Below are positions 63,824 to 64,000 of a stretch of DNA of 64,000 bases, in pieces. The translations under genes were made by a program, and so were the position numbers. The notes beneath the pieces were generated by a model. The model was not told the DNA's origin, did not search any database, and saw only the letters and a program-made list of their open reading frames with translations. Source of the DNA: Latrodectus hesperus. Taxonomy: Eukaryota; Arthropoda; Arachnida; Araneae; Theridiidae. The number at the start of each line of letters is the position of its first letter. Position 1 is the first letter of the stretch. Location: positions 79,549,945 to 79,613,944 of the forward strand of contig CM075855.1 in the NCBI GenBank assembly GCA_037975125.1, written 5' to 3'.

Positions 63824-64000
63824 AATTCTATACTGAATTCAGATTCTAATTTAAATAAACTGAGTACATACAATACTTATACAAAGTGTAACAAAGTCAA
63901 AATGCATTTACGATTCAGCGTTTATTCAGTTAACATTTCATTAGAGTGATACAGAATGAACTGATAGTATCAGAGAACCCAGTACTCATAACATATGAGT
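63824..64000. other. AT-rich right edge
   Basis: Nothing recognised. Confidence 0.4.

Overview
The window looks like non-coding nuclear DNA from an arthropod, most likely an arachnid such as a spider. It is very AT-rich and has long (TA)n arrays. It also holds several tRNA-derived SINE families and relics of the mariner, Tc1, P/THAP and non-LTR retrotransposon superfamilies. The organism is inferred from this repeat repertoire; no host protein identifies it.

No complete host gene is visible. The one plausible piece of a cellular gene is a short first coding exon at 47915-47960 (+). It encodes a signal-peptide-like start and ends at a consensus splice donor, inside a less AT-rich stretch of about 570 bp. 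If real, the last 16 kb of the window is its first intron. That part contains several islands richer in GC and CpG than their surroundings (50.58-50.83, 53.33-53.60, 56.33-56.86, 60.72-61.13 and 62.88-63.12 kb) that could be intronic regulatory elements.

Layout: 1-5.1 kb is AT-rich with one GC-richer island. At 5.1-8.9 kb lie a 5'-truncated mariner, a P/THAP-type element that still has both ends and its target duplication but has a decayed, shortened transposase, and the 3' end of an RNase H-bearing LINE. At 11.1-14.2 kb there is a SINE, a (TA)n array and one SINE nested in another with a clean 15-bp target duplication. At 19.9-20.8 kb is a mariner rebuilt as a large palindrome in which both ends are the transposon 3' end. 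The 21.4-33.2 kb part is dominated by microsatellites, two SINEs and a 95-bp triplication. At 34.4-40.1 kb is a cluster of tandem repeats, including a 12-copy minisatellite whose units shorten and acquire a palindromic junction. At 44.3-45.9 kb is a structurally complete Tc1-like element with a broken transposase. At 47.3-64 kb lie the candidate exon and intron with further SINEs, an RTE-type LINE 3' end and a short inverted-repeat element at the right edge.

The most notable items are the palindromic mariner, the P/THAP element, the evolving minisatellite, two unclassified dispersed repeats each present twice, and the candidate signal-peptide exon. I saw no convincing new cellular system. All identities rest on reading motifs and repeats by eye, without database searches.
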